DNA from: Phylloscopus collybita
Taxonomy: Eukaryota; Chordata; Aves; Passeriformes; Phylloscopidae
Direction of reading: 5' to 3'
Length of the DNA stretch: 64,000 bases
Assembly: GCA_027886175.1 (NCBI GenBank)
Contig: JAJNNQ010000027.1
Coordinates: 3,300,001-3,364,000 of the forward strand
Below, piece by piece: positions 62,111 through 64,000 of this stretch; position 1 is the stretch's first letter, and each line of letters opens with the position of its first letter. Under the pieces are notes generated by a model, which was not told where the DNA came from, did no database searches, and worked only from the letters and a program-made list of their open reading frames with translations. The translations under genes and the position numbers were made by a program.

Positions 62111-62814
62111 AGAGAGGTGAATGCCTTAAAATCTGAGGTGACCTGAAGTTCTGGTTTAATTCATTAAAAAGCGAATATTTCCTGCAGCTCGATGCCGGCT
62201 CCCAGGGTTGCCCTGCGGCCCCGAGAACTCCTCCTTTTCCCGGGAGCGCTTCCCTGCCCTTCCCCGAGCCCGGCCGGAGATCCCGGCGGCGCTGGAAGCC
62301 GGGCAGGGGCGGCGAGGGGCCCGAGGGCTTCCCCTGCAGCCCTGAGGCCACACGGAGTAGAGGCCTAAAAATAACACGCTGCTTCTGGATAACAAGGCGT
62401 TTATTACAAATCACGCTTTCCAGTGACGATTAAACGTTATTTATTAGCCCTCTTTCTTCCCGTAACGCTCCAGGGAGGCACCTCCGGCCACACGAGCGCC
62501 CGAGGAGCGGCGGCGCGGGGCCTCCCCCCGCGGCCCCTGACGGCGGGGCCGGGCTCACGTCAGGCGCCGCCGCAGCCTCTCCGCGGGCCCCGCCGTGCTG
62601 CATCATCCCGCCTCTCGCCCGCCCTGCCCGGCAGCGTGTGCACCGCCAGCCGCCGCCCGACCGCCGCCCGACCGCCGCCCGCGCCTGTCCCAGCTCCGGG
62701 GCTGCCGGGACAGTGCGAACAACCACCCGGGCGAGGGTGAAACAGCGCCCGAAAGAAGAGAGAACCAGCAGCCGGGCGAGGAGTGAACCCGCTACCGGGC
62801 GCGCCCCCCGCCCG

Positions 62815-62886
62815 CCTTCCCTCCTCCCTCCCTTCCTCCCTCCCTCCCCTCTTCCTTCCCCTCCCTCCCCGTCCCTTCCTCTCTCC
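62815..62886 (+). repeat. Homopyrimidine tract before the VAPB start codon
   Basis: 56 uninterrupted C/T bases (62815-62870), one G, then 15 more pyrimidines. Built of CCCT and TTCC words. It ends 33 bases before the VAPB ATG, so it is probably within the 5' UTR or core promoter. Confidence 0.9.
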
Positions 62887-62918
62887 GCCTGGTGCCGCCA
62901 CCGCCGAGGAGGAGGAAC

Positions 62919-62976
62919 ATGGCGAAAGCGGAGCAGGTTCTCAGCCTCGAACCGCAGCACGAGCTCAAATTCAAAG
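62919..62976 (+). CDS. VAPB: VAPB first coding exon (gene continues beyond the window)
   Basis: ATG at 62919 in a GGAACATGG context opens MAKAEQVLSLEPQHELKFK, ending with one base of a Gly codon before GTACGAG donor at 62977. The peptide matches the N-terminus of VAPB (human has MAKVEQ and KFRG). Known role: tail-anchored ER membrane protein whose MSP domain binds FFAT motifs at organelle contact sites. This exon is the first strand of the MSP domain. VAPA starts differently (MASASGAM...), which favours VAPB, as does the position next to RAB22A. The remaining exons are off the right edge. Confidence 0.95.
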
Positions 62977-64000
62977 GTACGAGGCGGCCGCCGCCATCCC
63001 TCGCCGCCGCTCCCCGCGCCGGGCGGGCGGCGCGGCCGCGCTCGGGCCCCGCTCCCCGGCAGCCATTTTCCGGGGGCCGGGCACCGCCGGCAGATAAAAT
63101 GTCCTTCAGCGCCGCGCCCGCCGCCCCGCCGGGCCCCCCCCCCGCCCGCCACGGAGCCGCCCCCGGCCCGCGGGGGTCCCCCCGGGCCGCCCTCAGCGCT
63201 GCCGCAGCCGCGGCGCGGGTGGGGGCGGCCCGCGGGGACGGCGCGGGGGGGTCCCGGCCGCCGCCTTCCCCGGCCGGCTGCGGGAACACCGGGCTGTGCC
63301 CGGCTGACCTTCCCGGGGGCGGCGGCCGGGGAGAGGGGGAGATCCCGCGGGGCAGCGGCGGGAGCAGGGGTGCCTTCCCCGGGCGCCGCCGGGGGTGTGT
63401 GCGCGGCCCCGGCCGAAAGATCTGGTGCTGTAATGTAGGACAGCGATGTCCGTGAGGTAGGACTGGGAACCCAGGTGTGACAAACCCTAGGAGCGGGTAA
63501 AGGGTTTAAATCAAAAGACAAAATCAAGAAATTGCTAGCTATGGAGCTGTTTAAGTGCTCTGCGTGGCTCTTCGGTATAAAATCTAGACGGAGGAAGGAT
63601 GTTGGGAATAAGATAACGAATTAGGGTTTCTTCTGTAACGTGTCCCAGGCACTGTGGGGTTGCAATCATGTCTCTGGCCAAAAACACGAGGCCTCTGGCC
63701 AGGTGCTGGGCAGCACTTCCTGGCTTTTCCTGCTTATTATTATAATTTAGCAAGCCGTTTGGCTAAGTAAGTCGTGACTGGTCTGCTTGTGCAAAAATCT
63801 GTCCTTTAAATAAAAGTCTTGAATGGGTTTGGGCTTCCACTGGCACTGAAATTCCTGTCTTGCAGCCTGACAGCACAGCTGTAATACAATATTCGGGATT
63901 ACAAATAAGCGATCAGCAAGTTTATTTATGCGGCCAGAGTCAGAGGTGTTTTATAGCTTCACTTGATTATCTGGCAAATAAGCTTTTTTTAAAATAAAAA
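62977..64000 (+). other. VAPB: VAPB intron 1 (5' part)
   Basis: The CpG island continues to about 63480, then ordinary AT-richer sequence. No second exon is seen before the window ends. Confidence 0.75.

Larger units (their letters stand above)
62180..63480. promoter_or_regulatory. VAPB: VAPB CpG-island promoter
   Basis: About 1.3 kb of very high G+C and CpG density around the VAPB first exon. It includes an 11-bp triple repeat CCGCCGCCCGA (62650-62682). No TATA box is obvious. Long frames on both strands in this block are GC-driven artefacts. Confidence 0.85.

Noticed and set aside
62638..63455. Long plus-strand frames (266 and 187 codons) around VAPB exon 1
   Set aside because: Pro/Arg/Ala-rich read-through of the island. 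The 187-codon frame begins upstream of the VAPB ATG and simply reads through the VAPB exon into its intron; the splice donor at 62977 ends the real coding part.
62430..63527. A 365-codon minus-strand open frame over the VAPB promoter
   Set aside because: It is a GC-driven frame in a CpG island, with Gly/Arg/Ala/Pro-rich low-complexity translation and no domain. The plus strand carries a clear VAPB exon.
1..64000. CRISPR arrays, operons, phage, bacterial systems or tRNA/rRNA genes
   Set aside because: None seen. The sequence is a vertebrate nuclear locus with spliced genes, and no direct-repeat/spacer pattern or tRNA cloverleaf stood out by eye.

Overview
The window looks like a bird autosome, possibly a songbird although the species cannot be fixed from this sequence. 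The evidence is GT-AG split genes, CpG-island promoters, an avian/reptilian CR1 retroposon tail at about 55.1 kb, and vertebrate protein-coding exons. The gene order matches the region of human 20q13.32 containing C20orf85 (CIMIP1), PPP4R1L, RAB22A and VAPB. Gene identities come from reading translated exons and comparing them with remembered protein families; no database search was run.

Layout. (1) 1-2.26 kb: an unassigned minus-strand terminal-exon candidate (1115-1277), a CA microsatellite, a tandem duplication and a GC-rich minisatellite leading up to the CIMIP1 start. (2) 2264-5722, plus: CIMIP1/C20orf85, four coding exons, 122 aa, a ciliary microtubule inner protein. (3) About 5.75-17.8 kb: intergenic, no convincing coding exon, one isolated CpG-rich patch at about 10.1-10.4 kb. 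(4) 20757-39408, minus: PPP4R1L, 20 coding exons that join without a frame break into a 952-aa HEAT-repeat PP4 regulatory subunit; a long 3' UTR probably extends to about 17.8 kb. (5) 39409-39744: a CpG-island bidirectional promoter between PPP4R1L and RAB22A. (6) 39745-52790, plus: RAB22A, seven coding exons, 194 aa, with a 3' UTR that probably runs to about 58.8 kb. (7) About 58.8-62.2 kb: intergenic, with unusual homopolymer and A/C-only tracts. (8) 62919-62976, plus: first coding exon of VAPB inside a CpG island, with the rest of the gene beyond the right edge.

The four genes do not form an operon and have separate roles: axonemal structure (CIMIP1), phosphatase 4 targeting (PPP4R1L), endosomal trafficking (RAB22A) and ER membrane contact (VAPB). 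The main points of interest are an intact PPP4R1L, which is a pseudogene in human; the duplicated-block relationship with the PPP4R1-RAB31-VAPA region; the shared promoter with YY1-type ATG elements; an orphan terminal exon at the left edge; a CTCF-like site in an intronic CpG island; and several local tandem repeats at promoters.
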